Assembly (NCBI GenBank): GCA_001784555.1
Contig: MFRM01000003.1
Span: forward strand, 47,124-111,123
Direction of reading: 5' to 3'
Length of the DNA stretch: 64,000 nt
Source: Candidatus Melainabacteria bacterium RIFCSPHIGHO2_02_FULL_34_12
Lineage (GTDB): Bacteria > Cyanobacteriota > Vampirovibrionia > 2-02-FULL-35-15
Positions within the stretch are counted from its first letter, which is position 1, and every line of letters starts with the position of its first letter. Made by a program: the position numbers and the translations under genes. Below the pieces are notes generated by a model, which was not told where the DNA came from, did no database searches, and was given only the letters and a program-made list of their open reading frames with translations. Below, piece by piece: positions 10,073 to 20,314 of the stretch.

Positions 10073-11494
10073 TTATTTCCCTATACAAAACTTGGCGAAA
10101 ATATTTGTAATAATTTCATCGTTTATTTTTCTGCCTGTAACTTCATCCAGTCTTGAAAGAGCTTCTTTTAAATCATCTGATATTAAATCTTCAGGCTCAT
10201 TGTTCTGAACTTTATCTATAGCTTTACTGATGGAGGAATTACACTGGAGAAGAAGTTCTTTTTGTCTTTGATTTATATAAAGAACAGAGCTTGAATTTTG
10301 GACTCCGTGGTTTGAAGTAAAAGAATTTATTCTTTCTATTATTATTTTTTTTAATTTGTCTATATTTGTGGCATATTTAGCAGATATCTGAACGTTACAT
10401 TTTATATCCTGAAAAGGCTTCTCCAGTAAATCAATTTTATTGCCGACCAAAACTTTAGGCTTTCCATTTACTAGATCAAAAAGTCTGTTTGTGTCATCAT
10501 TTATTCCAACGCTTAAATCAAAAAGCAAAAGTACAATATCTGATTTCAAAAGAGCATTTTTAGTTCTTTCAATGCCTATTTGCTCTGGCTCACTTAAATT
10601 CTTAGCTTCTCTGACTCCTGCGGTATCCACAAAAACAACAGGCCACTCGTCAATCATGGTTTTTTCTTCAATGGTATCTCTCGTCGTACCAGGTTCTTGC
10701 GAAACAATTGCTCTTTTATTTCCAAGTAGAATATTTAACAGGCTAGATTTTCCTACATTTGGAGCACCTACTATTGAAATTTTTATGCCTTCACGTAAAA
10801 ATTGCCCTTCTTTTGAATTTTTAATCAGCTCACAAAAGCTCAGATTAATTTCTTTTAATTCTTTTATAAATTTATTTTTGTCAAAATCAGGCACATCCAT
10901 CGGGAACTCAACTGTACTTTCAACCGAGGTAATTAAATTTAATATTTTCTCTCGAAATGAGCTTACTTTCTCTTTTAATGCTCCAGTAAGATTTCCACTG
11001 GTTTCATAAACCATGCGGTTATTATCAGCGTTAATAATTTCATTTATGGCTTCAGCTTCAGTAAGATCTATTCGTCCGTTCACAAAAGCCCGAAATGTAA
11101 ATTCTCCGTTTTTTGCTTTTCGTGCACCGTTTTCAAGACAAATATCAAGAATCATTGAGGATATATGACTGCCTCCATGACAAAAAATTTCAATCACATC
11201 CTCGCTGGTAAAACTTTTTAGTGCTTTATAAGGAAGAAGAATAATCTCATCAATTATCTTGTTCTCCTTCTTTATATAGCCGTGTAAAGCTTGCATGTGT
11301 TGAAAGCAAGGTTCCTGAAGGCGAGGTTTCGTAACCTCGCCTTCTTTCTTTGTATGATAAAAAAACTTCTTTGCCAGACTCCAGCTGTCAGGTCCTGATA
11401 TGCGAATAGCAGCAATACCGCCATTGCCAGGCGGGGTAATAATTGCTGCAATGGTATCAGATAAATTAAACACAGCAGATAAATTATATATCAT
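10073..11494 (-). CDS. mnmE: tRNA modification GTPase MnmE
   Basis: 473 aa from ATG 11494; the track's start (11512) lies inside a palindrome and adds six residues. With MnmG, MnmE installs 5-carboxymethylaminomethyl or aminomethyl groups on wobble U34. Domains: N-terminal tetrahydrofolate-binding TrmE domain (DTIAAIITPPGNGGIAAIR), helical domain, and a G domain inserted near 210-370 with GAPNVGKSS, GTTRDT, DTAG and NKID. The C-terminus keeps the essential FCIGK cysteine motif. A family A palindrome is translated in frame at residues 51-59 in the N-terminal domain. A second palindrome directly precedes the start. Confidence 0.95.
   Translation of the reverse strand: MIYNLSAVFNLSDTIAAIITPPGNGGIAAIRISGPDSWSLAKKFFYHTKKEGEVTKPRLQEPCFQHMQALHGYIKKENKIIDEIILLPYKALKSFTSEDVIEIFCHGGSHISSMILDICLENGARKAKNGEFTFRAFVNGRIDLTEAEAINEIINADNNRMVYETSGNLTGALKEKVSSFREKILNLITSVESTVEFPMDVPDFDKNKFIKELKEINLSFCELIKNSKEGQFLREGIKISIVGAPNVGKSSLLNILLGNKRAIVSQEPGTTRDTIEEKTMIDEWPVVFVDTAGVREAKNLSEPEQIGIERTKNALLKSDIVLLLFDLSVGINDDTNRLFDLVNGKPKVLVGNKIDLLEKPFQDIKCNVQISAKYATNIDKLKKIIIERINSFTSNHGVQNSSSVLYINQRQKELLLQCNSSISKAIDKVQNNEPEDLISDDLKEALSRLDEVTGRKINDEIITNIFAKFCIGK
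11317..11344. repeat. Family A-like palindrome inside mnmE
   Basis: Arms GGCGAGGTT/AACCTCGCC, with outer GAA/TTC in place of GTA/TAC. It is translated in mnmE as EGEVTKPRLQ, between the first strands of the folate-binding domain and the conserved HMQALHGYI region. Confidence 0.75.
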
Positions 11495-11495
11495 G

Positions 11496-11527
11496 CCGTA
11501 GGGGCATGCCATGGCATGCCCCTACGG
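11496..11527. repeat. Perfect 32-bp family A palindrome at the mnmE start
   Basis: Arms CCGTAGGGGCATGCCA/TGGCATGCCCCTACGG with no mismatch. It fills the 35 bp between the GGDEF gene stop and the preferred mnmE ATG and supplies an in-frame upstream ATG. It may therefore affect which start is used or fold in the mRNA at the initiation site. Confidence 0.85.
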
Positions 11528-11529
11528 AT

Positions 11530-14163
11530 TTATTCTCTGCTTATGGGCTTTTTATCCACAGGTCCTATTTCATCAAGTCTTTTTGAAGATGTCACTCTGT
11601 TTCTTCCTTCACGCTTTGAAACGTACATAGCATCGTCAGCAGCTTTCATGACAATATCCTTATTTCGATCTTCATGAGGAGTACCACTGACTCCTATGCT
11701 GGCACTTAAAGGACCATAACCATTAAGAACAGTTCGATTTAAAGTATCCAGAATTCTTTTTGCAATTTTTTCAGCAGTATCCAAATTAGCTTCAGGCAGA
11801 AGCGCTGCAAATTCATCTCCTCCATATCTGGCAACAATATCCATTTGTCTTAAACACTGTTGTAATTTTCCTGCAACCAATGTAATAGCTTCATCACCTG
11901 CTTTATGTCCCAGCCTGTCATTCATTTGTTTTAAATAATCAAGATCAATCATAATTACCGATAAATCAGATCCGGTTCTTTTTGCACGTTCTGCTTCATG
12001 ATATAAAGCAGTTTGGAAATACGCATGGTTATAGAGTCCAGTCAAACTGTCTCTCTGGGCCTGATACTGGACCTTTGCAAAGAGGTCAGCGTTTAAAACT
12101 GCAATTGAAGCTTCAGATGCAATTCTTTTTGCAAATTCAATTTCATTTTGGGTAAATTTTCTATTTCTGTCACACTGATGTATGCAGAGCGATCCTATTA
12201 CCTGCCCTGCTGCTACAAGCGGCACAGCCAGAAAACTTTTAAGCTGAATTGTTTTAAGAATTGTCAGAAGAGGATCGCTGACTTTTTTAAATCTTTCCTG
12301 TACATCTGAAATATGGAGAGTAGAATTTGCTCTGTCCATTTCAGGTAAAGCACTTAGTGATTCAAGCCACTCTTGTTCAAAGTCAAGGATTAAGTCAGCA
12401 GCTTTATTTATATTTTGTCCTTTATTCAAATATTCCTGTTCAGTTGCCAACACAACCAGAGGATTAGAACTGGTTAATCTTCTTATAAAACATCTGCTGA
12501 CTCCTAAAATCTCACCTAAATCCTGTGCAGCTCTTGCCATTACAGTAGAAAGATTCAAACTATCTCTAATAGCAGTGCTTACCTGATGCAGTAAATTCAT
12601 TTGTCTTTCTGTTTGCTGAACATGCTCATGCAATTCAGCCTGTGATAAAGCCATTTCAACTTGATCACTTATGGCTTCTAGAAGTTGTATTTCGGAGGAA
12701 GTCCAGGTTCTTTTATTTTCAAAATTTGCAAGAATAAGAATTCCTTTTATTTTATTTCCTTTTTTTAGAAGGCAGGCTAAATAAGATTTACAATTAATTT
12801 CATCTATAAGCGGTTGATATTCACCAAAATCAACTGTTCTTAAATCAGATATTGCAATATGCTGTGTAATTAAGTCCGGCAAAAGAACGCTATTTTCATT
12901 ATGTAAAGGTAAAAGAGAAAGTTTTTTCTTACATCCTTCATTAATTGCCCAGATTGAACCTGATGTAAATCCTGAATCATCATTTTTTTTCAAGAATGCA
13001 CCACATGCACTAACTCCAAAAACCTGACCAACTTCACGCGCAGTTTTTTCAAGAACACCTTCAATTTCCAATGTGTCCCTAATCATGGTAGTAATTGAAT
13101 TAAGCAGAAACTCTCTCTGCGCTGTCGAAAGACTTTCTTCATAAAGAGTAGCCTGGTTTAAAATAACTGCTAAGTGCCCTGCAATATCCTGAGTAATTCT
13201 TAAATCCTCAATGCTTACCTCGCATGAAGGAACTGTGCTGACAAAAACCAGAGTTCCAAGAAGTTCATTTCTTATTATTACCGGGATAATGCAAAACACA
13301 GAAGGCTTTTTATCTCGTAAAAATACTCTACTGATTCTTTTAACGTGTTTATTTTTATAAGTTACATACTGATTTTTATACATAAGCTTTATAAGAGGAT
13401 TACCGCTCAGAACTTTGTGTGTAAAGCCAAGCAATGAATGTTCGCTCTTCCCAATAAGTTCCTGAGTTAATTCCAGTCGTTTATCTTTTCTTGTCCAACG
13501 AAGGAAATAAATATCTTCAACGTTAAGAAAATTATAAATTTCTTTTAAAACAATTTCGACTGCTTTTTCTGGTTTTAAAAGTCCGCGGAGTGACCCAGAC
13601 AATTTAGATAAAAGTTTCAGCCTGTGATCTTTTGCATTAACCTGAGCAGCAAGATCAGCTTCCTGAACGATTTTTGTAATGTAATTCAGAACAAAAAGAA
13701 AAATCTTTTTATCTTCAGTAGTATTTATTAGTTTTGGATTTGTAATTAAAACTATGCCGTATAACTGCTCTGTGGTTTGAGAATAAATCGGATAAACAAA
13801 TGTATTTAAATCACTTTGGGAGAGATTTTTTATGTTTAATTCTGACAATGGTACCAGAGCATTAAAAATTCTGGTTTGTTTTGCATCTATTTGTTCTGCT
13901 ATGGTCTCAAGCAACTGACCTAGAATTGTGTACTGTTTAGTGCCAGATTTTGAATTAACCATATTTATTTGTTCTTTTGCATAATTTGTGTAAACAGCAA
14001 TGGTTTCAATATCAAGCAATGACTGAACAAAATTAACCAAAGTACCTATTTGTTCTTTTGCAGAAAGTGAGCTGCATTGTAATTCAAGTATTTTATTTAA
14101 AAGAATTTCTTTTGAGTCTTTGTCAGAGCCGGTGGTTTTTATTTTTGGTTCTTCTTTTTCCAT
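11530..14163 (-). CDS. Multi-GAF diguanylate cyclase (GGDEF)
   Basis: 877 aa, no membrane helix, so cytosolic. Several GAF-like sensor repeats occupy about residues 20-680 (at least three; e.g. FLVNSITTMIRDTLEIEGVL and LLHQVSTAIRDSLNLSTVM begin successive units). A GGDEF domain fills about 705-865: RDSLTGLYNHAYFQ, MIDLDYLKQMND, and RYGGDEFAALL with the intact catalytic motif. An RxxD I-site (RQMD) sits five residues before GGDEF, predicting feedback inhibition by c-di-GMP. No EAL domain. It is immediately upstream of mnmE on the same strand. Ligands of the GAF domains are unknown. Confidence 0.92.
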   Translation of the reverse strand: MEKEEPKIKTTGSDKDSKEILLNKILELQCSSLSAKEQIGTLVNFVQSLLDIETIAVYTNYAKEQINMVNSKSGTKQYTILGQLLETIAEQIDAKQTRIFNALVPLSELNIKNLSQSDLNTFVYPIYSQTTEQLYGIVLITNPKLINTTEDKKIFLFVLNYITKIVQEADLAAQVNAKDHRLKLLSKLSGSLRGLLKPEKAVEIVLKEIYNFLNVEDIYFLRWTRKDKRLELTQELIGKSEHSLLGFTHKVLSGNPLIKLMYKNQYVTYKNKHVKRISRVFLRDKKPSVFCIIPVIIRNELLGTLVFVSTVPSCEVSIEDLRITQDIAGHLAVILNQATLYEESLSTAQREFLLNSITTMIRDTLEIEGVLEKTAREVGQVFGVSACGAFLKKNDDSGFTSGSIWAINEGCKKKLSLLPLHNENSVLLPDLITQHIAISDLRTVDFGEYQPLIDEINCKSYLACLLKKGNKIKGILILANFENKRTWTSSEIQLLEAISDQVEMALSQAELHEHVQQTERQMNLLHQVSTAIRDSLNLSTVMARAAQDLGEILGVSRCFIRRLTSSNPLVVLATEQEYLNKGQNINKAADLILDFEQEWLESLSALPEMDRANSTLHISDVQERFKKVSDPLLTILKTIQLKSFLAVPLVAAGQVIGSLCIHQCDRNRKFTQNEIEFAKRIASEASIAVLNADLFAKVQYQAQRDSLTGLYNHAYFQTALYHEAERAKRTGSDLSVIMIDLDYLKQMNDRLGHKAGDEAITLVAGKLQQCLRQMDIVARYGGDEFAALLPEANLDTAEKIAKRILDTLNRTVLNGYGPLSASIGVSGTPHEDRNKDIVMKAADDAMYVSKREGRNRVTSSKRLDEIGPVDKKPISRE

Positions 14164-14389
14164 TTTTAGTGTTTTCGTGGCCAGTTTTAACAGACGTTCT
14201 AAGTGATAGAATTAAATAGAATTTTTTAAATTACCTAGTTAATTTAGACTAAAAAATTAGTCTACCCGTAAGATCTAATTCCACATTAAAACCTCTGTTA
14301 ATCAAAACTTAGGATAATTACAATGATATACGGGTTTTAGTATAAAATTACTATCTTATAGATTAACAAAACTATAAAATCAGGAACTT

Positions 14390-15778
14390 ATGAAAGACAC
14401 TTTTAAAGAACTTATTGAAAAATACAAAAAAAATGTGGACTATCTCGAGATAAGACTTGAAAATAATGATTCGACTTTAATTCGTTTCCTCGGAAAAAAT
14501 CTGGACAGCTTAAGCCAGATCAAATCAAATGGCGGTTATGTCAGAAGTTGTCATAAAGGTTCATGGGGATTTTGTTCATTTAATAACATTGATAACTTAA
14601 AAGAATATTTTGATAAATCAACTGATCAAGCAATTTTTCTTTCAAAAAGCAAAAACTCAGATAATGAGAAAACCATACTTGCACCAGTAGAACCTGTAGT
14701 AAAAATATCAAATTTTAAACTCCACGGAAAAGATCCAAAAAAAATCCCACTTAATAAAAAAGTTGAATTGTTTAAACATTATAATTCCTTGATTTTGTCT
14801 TATTCAGATTTAATAACCACATCAAATGCAAGATATTCTGAAAAAACACAAAACATAATTTTTGCAAACTCCGAGGGAACATATCTGGAGCATGGATGGA
14901 CTGATCTTGAAGCCAGATTTTCCGCCACCACTAAAAAAAACGACACCGTCCAGGTAGCACAGGAATCCCTGGGTTCAAGGCTTGGTTTTGAAGAAATCGA
15001 AAATCTGGATGAAAGGATTATAAATACTGCGAAACGTGCAGTGGATCAATTAAGTTTAAAACCTCCTAAAGCAGGGACATATACAGTTATCATTGATCCG
15101 ATACTGACAGGACTGTTTGTACATGAAGCATTCGGACATCTTTCAGAGGGAGATTTTATTTTTGATAATCCAAAGATGCAGGAATTTATGGTTTTCGGGA
15201 AAAAGTTCGGTGAAAAGTTTTTAAATATTCTTGACGGCGGAAAGATTCCAGATCACAGAGGATCTTTTTTATTCGACGACGAAGGAACTCCTTCACAAGA
15301 CACTTATCTAATTAAAGAAGGAATACTGGTCGGAAGACTTCACAGTAGAGAAACTGCTGGGAAATTAAATGAAAAACCTACAGGAAATGCCAGGTGTCTG
15401 GATTACAGATATCCACCAATAGTCAGAATGACTAACACCTGGATAGAACCGCAGAAGAATTCTCTCGAAGATTTAATTTCTGATATAAAGCTGGGCATAT
15501 GGGCAGGTAATTGGCTTGGTGGACAGACAAACGGAGAAATGTTTACCTTTGCAAGCGGTGAAGCAAGAATGATTAGAAACGGAACATTGGCTGAACCGCT
15601 AAAAGATGTAAATCTTACAGGAAATGTTTTTCAGACTTTAAAAGATATAGAAGGAATCGGAAATGATATGTACTGGGATGAATCAGGCGGATGTGGAAAA
15701 GCAGGACAGAGCGGGCTTTCAGTAGGAGTAGGTGGACCATCAATAAGAATTAAAAATGTAGTGGTGCCGGGGGAGTGA
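14390..15778 (+). CDS. tldD: TldD/PmbA-family metalloprotease (TldD-type)
   Basis: 462 aa, cytosolic. TldD and its partner TldE form a protease that trims peptides and matures some RiPP leaders; its metal site is HExxxH. Here HEAFGHLSEGD near residue 245 carries it, followed by the family's LDYRYPPIVRMTNT and GGQTNGEMFTF segments and the glycine-rich C-terminus. Full length. No tldE neighbour is present in the window. The 225-bp upstream gap contains an AT-rich hairpin (TAGACTAA/TTAGTCTA at 14245-14264). Start at ATG 14390 is preceded by a weak AGGA. Confidence 0.92.
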   Translation: MKDTFKELIEKYKKNVDYLEIRLENNDSTLIRFLGKNLDSLSQIKSNGGYVRSCHKGSWGFCSFNNIDNLKEYFDKSTDQAIFLSKSKNSDNEKTILAPVEPVVKISNFKLHGKDPKKIPLNKKVELFKHYNSLILSYSDLITTSNARYSEKTQNIIFANSEGTYLEHGWTDLEARFSATTKKNDTVQVAQESLGSRLGFEEIENLDERIINTAKRAVDQLSLKPPKAGTYTVIIDPILTGLFVHEAFGHLSEGDFIFDNPKMQEFMVFGKKFGEKFLNILDGGKIPDHRGSFLFDDEGTPSQDTYLIKEGILVGRLHSRETAGKLNEKPTGNARCLDYRYPPIVRMTNTWIEPQKNSLEDLISDIKLGIWAGNWLGGQTNGEMFTFASGEARMIRNGTLAEPLKDVNLTGNVFQTLKDIEGIGNDMYWDESGGCGKAGQSGLSVGVGGPSIRIKNVVVPGE

Positions 15779-15783
15779 GAACG

Positions 15784-15811
15784 TACCGGCGATGGGGCGA
15801 AACGGCGAGAG
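15784..15811. repeat. Short CGGCGA-type degenerate array
   Basis: Directly after the tldD stop the sequence repeats CGGCGA/GGGCGA/CGGCGA units in a GC-rich patch. Similar CGGCG-rich patches occur at 18933-18961 and 24630-24676. Confidence 0.4.
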
Positions 15812-15823
15812 AACAGGAAAAAA

Positions 15824-15943
15824 TTAATGTTTTTTAGTCCCAGGTTCAGGTCTTGAAAATCTTTTATAAATCATAAAGAAGCCTATAAAAACATTTAAAA
15901 ATATAAAAAAACCTATAATTGGTAGTATCCATTCATTATTCAT
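15824..15943 (-). CDS. 39-aa single-pass membrane microprotein
   Basis: Missed by the ORF track. ATG at 15943 follows a good ribosome site (AAGGAAAA). The peptide begins MNNEW, has one hydrophobic helix (ILPIIGFFIFLNVFIGFFMI) and a basic tail ending KKH, predicting an N-out/C-in single-pass protein. Its N-terminus and layout resemble the 39-aa microprotein at 55286-55405 (MNQEQ...GFFIPLFITLG), suggesting a family. No TGATAC-N5-GTTACAT motif lies upstream of this copy. Function unknown. Confidence 0.6.
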   Translation of the reverse strand: MNNEWILPIIGFFIFLNVFIGFFMIYKRFSRPEPGTKKH

Positions 15944-16018
15944 AATCTTTTCCTTTATTCTTTTTATTATATTCTTCTAATTTTTCTTCTCCTTTAAATA
16001 TAAAAATTATACCAAAAT

Positions 16019-16120
16019 GTCATTGCGAGGAGGAGTGTTAGCGACGACGAAGCAATCTCGATCGATTTACACAAAGCAGATCGGGATTGCCACGCCTCAT
16101 TTCATTCGGCTCGCAATGAC
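16019..16120. repeat. Family B palindromic element (102 bp)
   Basis: Bounded by GTCATTGCGAG and CTCGCAATGAC, with inner halves GAAGCAATCTCGATCGA and ATCGGGATTGCC that also pair. It is intergenic, in the 300-bp gap between the microprotein and the next minus-strand gene; apart from it I see nothing in 15944-16242. Confidence 0.9.
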
Positions 16121-16242
16121 ACTTCGTGTCAAATAATCTGAAACAAATATCTAAACGTAGACATAAATTCAATCATAAAATATTTTATTTTCATAAATTA
16201 CCTTTCTTTTTATGTACCAGCAAAAACAGGTTGAGGAGCAGA

Positions 16243-17364
16243 TTATGGAGAACTATTTGTTCTTGGATTTAACATTTTATGAAGGGCTCTTATTCTTTCT
16301 TGTTGATCTAATTCACCAAATGATTCTATAGAACGACCTATTGCAGGCAGTGCCCATGCTATAGCAGTGCGTAAAAACCTAGGTAATGGTAATGTGCTAA
16401 TCATTGACATTGCCGGACCTAGTCCAAAATTATTAAACAAGAACGCACCTCTCGATAATCCATCCGCAAGTTCGTCAGGATTAGTGTCTTTTATCCTAAC
16501 CAATGCATTCTTCATAAAACCTAAAGCTCTATTTTTAATAAACCCTAATATAAATCCATCATTTTCATTATCAACTTTAACTTCACCGAGGTCTCTTCCA
16601 CCAATAAAATTAACTACGGCTTCTTTAAGTCCACTTTTATCAACAACCTTCTCAGTAACCCATTTAGTTAAATCTTTCGGCTCAGGAATACCTTTAATAC
16701 CAAAAGCTTTTGCAATCTTTAATCCATTATTTAAAAAACTATTTGGAAGACTAACCCTTCCTGTAAATAATTCAACCAGAGTTTTAACCACTTCACCTGC
16801 TTGTTCATCAATACTTCCTGTAGCCTTCGATCCACTATTTGTATTAGTTGTATTAGTTGTATTTTTTGCATGGTCAGCTGTTTCTTCAGGACCTTTGCTT
16901 CTGCTCTCATTATTTGTTTCAGCACTTTCTCCATCAACTCTGTTAGTTCCAGCATTTGATTCTGTCTTTGTTCCTTCAAAAACTTCTGGAAAAGCTTCAA
17001 TATCAGTCGATCCTCCAGTTTGTGAAATTATACTTTCAAATGCACCAAGTATTCCTCTTCTATCTTCATCTGCAATATTCGGATTATCTGATTCTAATAT
17101 TTCAACAACCTGATCAAATAATTGTTTTTGCTCCACGCTTAAATACTGACCAGCTGAATCCATAAAACTTCTAAGATCAGGAATAAGCCCTTTTGCAAAA
17201 TTTACTGAGTTTGCAAAGCCGCCATCTGCTACAGATTTGGCAAAGTCAGTTATAGGAATAAACTGTTCAGCCAGATCAGCTTTTTCAAATACCTGAGCTA
17301 ATTTTTTAGCTGCTTCAAGAGCTGTTGGTAAAACTTTTGCAACTGCCTGGGCCACTACTGTCAT
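16243..17364 (-). CDS. Hypothetical protein with Asn/Thr-rich linker
   Basis: 373 aa. An Ala/Leu-rich helical N-terminal half (1-145) and a C-terminal half (185-373) with amphipathic and moderately hydrophobic helices (FLRTAIAWALPAIG) are joined by a low-complexity linker rich in Asn, Thr, Ser and Glu. No signal peptide is seen. ATG 17364 has a GGTGAG ribosome site. I recognise no family; it stands alone between a repeat and divergent purA. A surface or effector-like role is possible but not supported by a motif. Confidence 0.65.
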   Translation of the reverse strand: MTVVAQAVAKVLPTALEAAKKLAQVFEKADLAEQFIPITDFAKSVADGGFANSVNFAKGLIPDLRSFMDSAGQYLSVEQKQLFDQVVEILESDNPNIADEDRRGILGAFESIISQTGGSTDIEAFPEVFEGTKTESNAGTNRVDGESAETNNESRSKGPEETADHAKNTTNTTNTNSGSKATGSIDEQAGEVVKTLVELFTGRVSLPNSFLNNGLKIAKAFGIKGIPEPKDLTKWVTEKVVDKSGLKEAVVNFIGGRDLGEVKVDNENDGFILGFIKNRALGFMKNALVRIKDTNPDELADGLSRGAFLFNNFGLGPAMSMISTLPLPRFLRTAIAWALPAIGRSIESFGELDQQERIRALHKMLNPRTNSSP

Positions 17365-17544
17365 TTATTTCTCACCTATATGCATTTCTTAAATATTTCT
17401 ATATAAAAGAAGCTATTTAAATAGCCTCTAAATCTACAAAGTCACGTTAAGAAAAAATTTGATGAAGGCTTGGTTAAGAATCCCGATAAAAGGACAAAAT
17501 TTACGTGATTTGTGAAAGAAAAGGCGATTTGGTATCATTTGTAG

Positions 17545-18915
<1,371 letters not shown>

Positions 18916-18922
18916 ATTAAGT

Positions 18923-20239
18923 ATGGACGACCCGGCGTATCGGCGTATCGGCGTATCGGCGAAAAAGAAATTTGCTGATTCGACTATCCAATATAAATCC
19001 CCTGATCACGCAGCTGTTCGAACACAGGAATATTTATATAATCAATTATTTCCGTATATTGGGAATAAACGAAAATTATTGCCATTAATTTTTGAAGCAA
19101 TATTAAAAACAGAAATAACAAAAGGACTTTTTGTAGATTTTTTTTCCGGAAGCGGTGTAGTCTCACGACTTACAAAAAAAATCGGCTTTCAGGTTATTGC
19201 AAATGACTGGGAGCCGTATTCTTATTTTTATAATCATGCATATATAGAACAAAACGAATATCCTGCCTTTGAAAAACTTGGCGGAATAAAAAAAGTTTAT
19301 GAATATTTAAATAACCTTGAAGGTATTCACGGATATATAAGTAAGTTTTATTGTCCGTGGAATGATAAAAAACCAGACATAAAAAGAGAAAGAATGTTTT
19401 TTACTCATAAGAACGGAATGAAAATTGATGTGATTAGGGAAAAAATAGAAGAATGGGAAAGCAAAGGAAAAATAAACTTAAAAGAAAAATCCATACTTCT
19501 TTCTTCACTTATTTATAGTGCCAGCTATGTAAGCAATACCAGTGGTGTCTTTAAAGGTTTTCATAACGGCTGGGGTGGAAAAACAGGGACAGCTTTGTAT
19601 AGAATATTAAGCGATATTAAATTGGTTCCTCCAATTCTTTTTAATAATAACCAAAAGAACAAGGTTTATCAAAGTGATTCACAGAACCTTGCAGAATCGT
19701 TTTGTAGAGACGAGGTTACCTCGCCTCTACAAAAAAACAAAATAAATATTGCATATCTTGATCCGCCTTATAATCAGCATCCTTACGGAAGTAATTACCA
19801 TGTACTAAATACAATTGCTCTATGGGACAAGCCGAAAATAAACAAATCGATTTTAGTAAATGGTAAAAAAACAAATAAAAGTGCCATAAGAACTGACTGG
19901 AGAACTGAAAGAAGATCAGCATATAACTACAAAAACGAAGCTACAAATGCACTTGAAAAACTGATTACAACAATAGATTCTGATCATATTTTAATGAGTT
20001 ATAGTACAGACGGAATTATTGATCTTAAAGATGTATTAAATATTTTTGCAAGTAATGGAAAACTTTCCATGGTTACAAAAAACTATAAACGTTACAGGGT
20101 AAGCACACCACGTATGTCTGAAAAACCTTATAACGTAGAGGTCGTTTTTATTCTGGATAAAAATAAAACAAGTTCAAGAGGTATTATAAAAAAACTTTTA
20201 GGTGAAATTAAAGAACAGGATAAGTGGCTTAGTATGTAG
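18923..20239 (+). CDS. D12-class DNA adenine N6-methyltransferase
   Basis: 438 aa from ATG 18923, just after the purA stop and with AAAGGGAT upstream; the track's longer start (18869) would overlap purA by 47 bp. FPYIGNKRKLL (SAM-site start of Dam-like enzymes), VDFFSGSGVVS (motif I) and LDPPYNQHPYG (catalytic DPPY, motif IV) mark a MTase_D12 enzyme modifying adenine N6. No restriction gene is next to it, so it looks orphan. Residues 3-12 come from a CGGCGTAT tandem, and residues about 260-270 (FCRDEVTSPLQ) are a family A insert just before the DPPY motif. Likely an accessory gene. Confidence 0.88.
   Translation: MDDPAYRRIGVSAKKKFADSTIQYKSPDHAAVRTQEYLYNQLFPYIGNKRKLLPLIFEAILKTEITKGLFVDFFSGSGVVSRLTKKIGFQVIANDWEPYSYFYNHAYIEQNEYPAFEKLGGIKKVYEYLNNLEGIHGYISKFYCPWNDKKPDIKRERMFFTHKNGMKIDVIREKIEEWESKGKINLKEKSILLSSLIYSASYVSNTSGVFKGFHNGWGGKTGTALYRILSDIKLVPPILFNNNQKNKVYQSDSQNLAESFCRDEVTSPLQKNKINIAYLDPPYNQHPYGSNYHVLNTIALWDKPKINKSILVNGKKTNKSAIRTDWRTERRSAYNYKNEATNALEKLITTIDSDHILMSYSTDGIIDLKDVLNIFASNGKLSMVTKNYKRYRVSTPRMSEKPYNVEVVFILDKNKTSSRGIIKKLLGEIKEQDKWLSM
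18933..18961. repeat. CGGCGTAT tandem at the methylase start
   Basis: Three perfect 8-bp CGGCGTAT units plus a partial fourth. It lies within the first codons of the methylase (encoding AYRRIGVSA) and is a candidate slippage site: one unit gained or lost shifts the frame. Confidence 0.75.
19702..19732. repeat. Family A palindrome inside the DNA methylase
   Basis: Arms TTGTAGAGACGAGGT/ACCTCGCCTCTACAA, one mismatch. Translated as CRDEVTSPLQ, almost identical to the insert in DapA (CRGEVTSPLQ). Confidence 0.85.
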
Positions 20240-20254
20240 TTTTCGTTATGTTCT

Positions 20255-20272
20255 TGATACCCTAGGTTACAT
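20255..20272. promoter_or_regulatory. Candidate operator TGATAC-N5-GTTACAT, copy 1
   Basis: Exact match, TGATAC CCTAG GTTACAT. It lies 42 bp before the ORF6N start and just upstream of a perfect TTGACA. The motif is an imperfect dyad (TGWWAC-N5-GTWWCA) of the size expected for a dimeric regulator. Confidence 0.6.
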
Positions 20273-20277
20273 TCGAT

Positions 20278-20307
20278 TTGACAAGACTTTCTCTTATGTT
20301 TGAATAT
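20278..20307 (+). promoter_or_regulatory. Candidate promoter of the ORF6N gene
   Basis: TTGACA at 20278-20283, then an 18-bp spacer to a weak -10 (GAATAT). Transcription would begin within a few bases of the ATG at 20315. Confidence 0.4.
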
Positions 20308-20314
20308 CTGACAT

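Noticed and set aside
10440-11009. 189-aa plus-strand ORF opposite mnmE
   Set aside because: Complement of the MnmE G domain; composition is that of an antisense shadow.
16367-17113. 248-aa plus-strand ORF opposite the hypothetical gene at 16243
   Set aside because: It is antisense to a longer ORF with a ribosome site, is Ser/Leu/Pro-rich as expected of a shadow frame, and has no recognisable motif.
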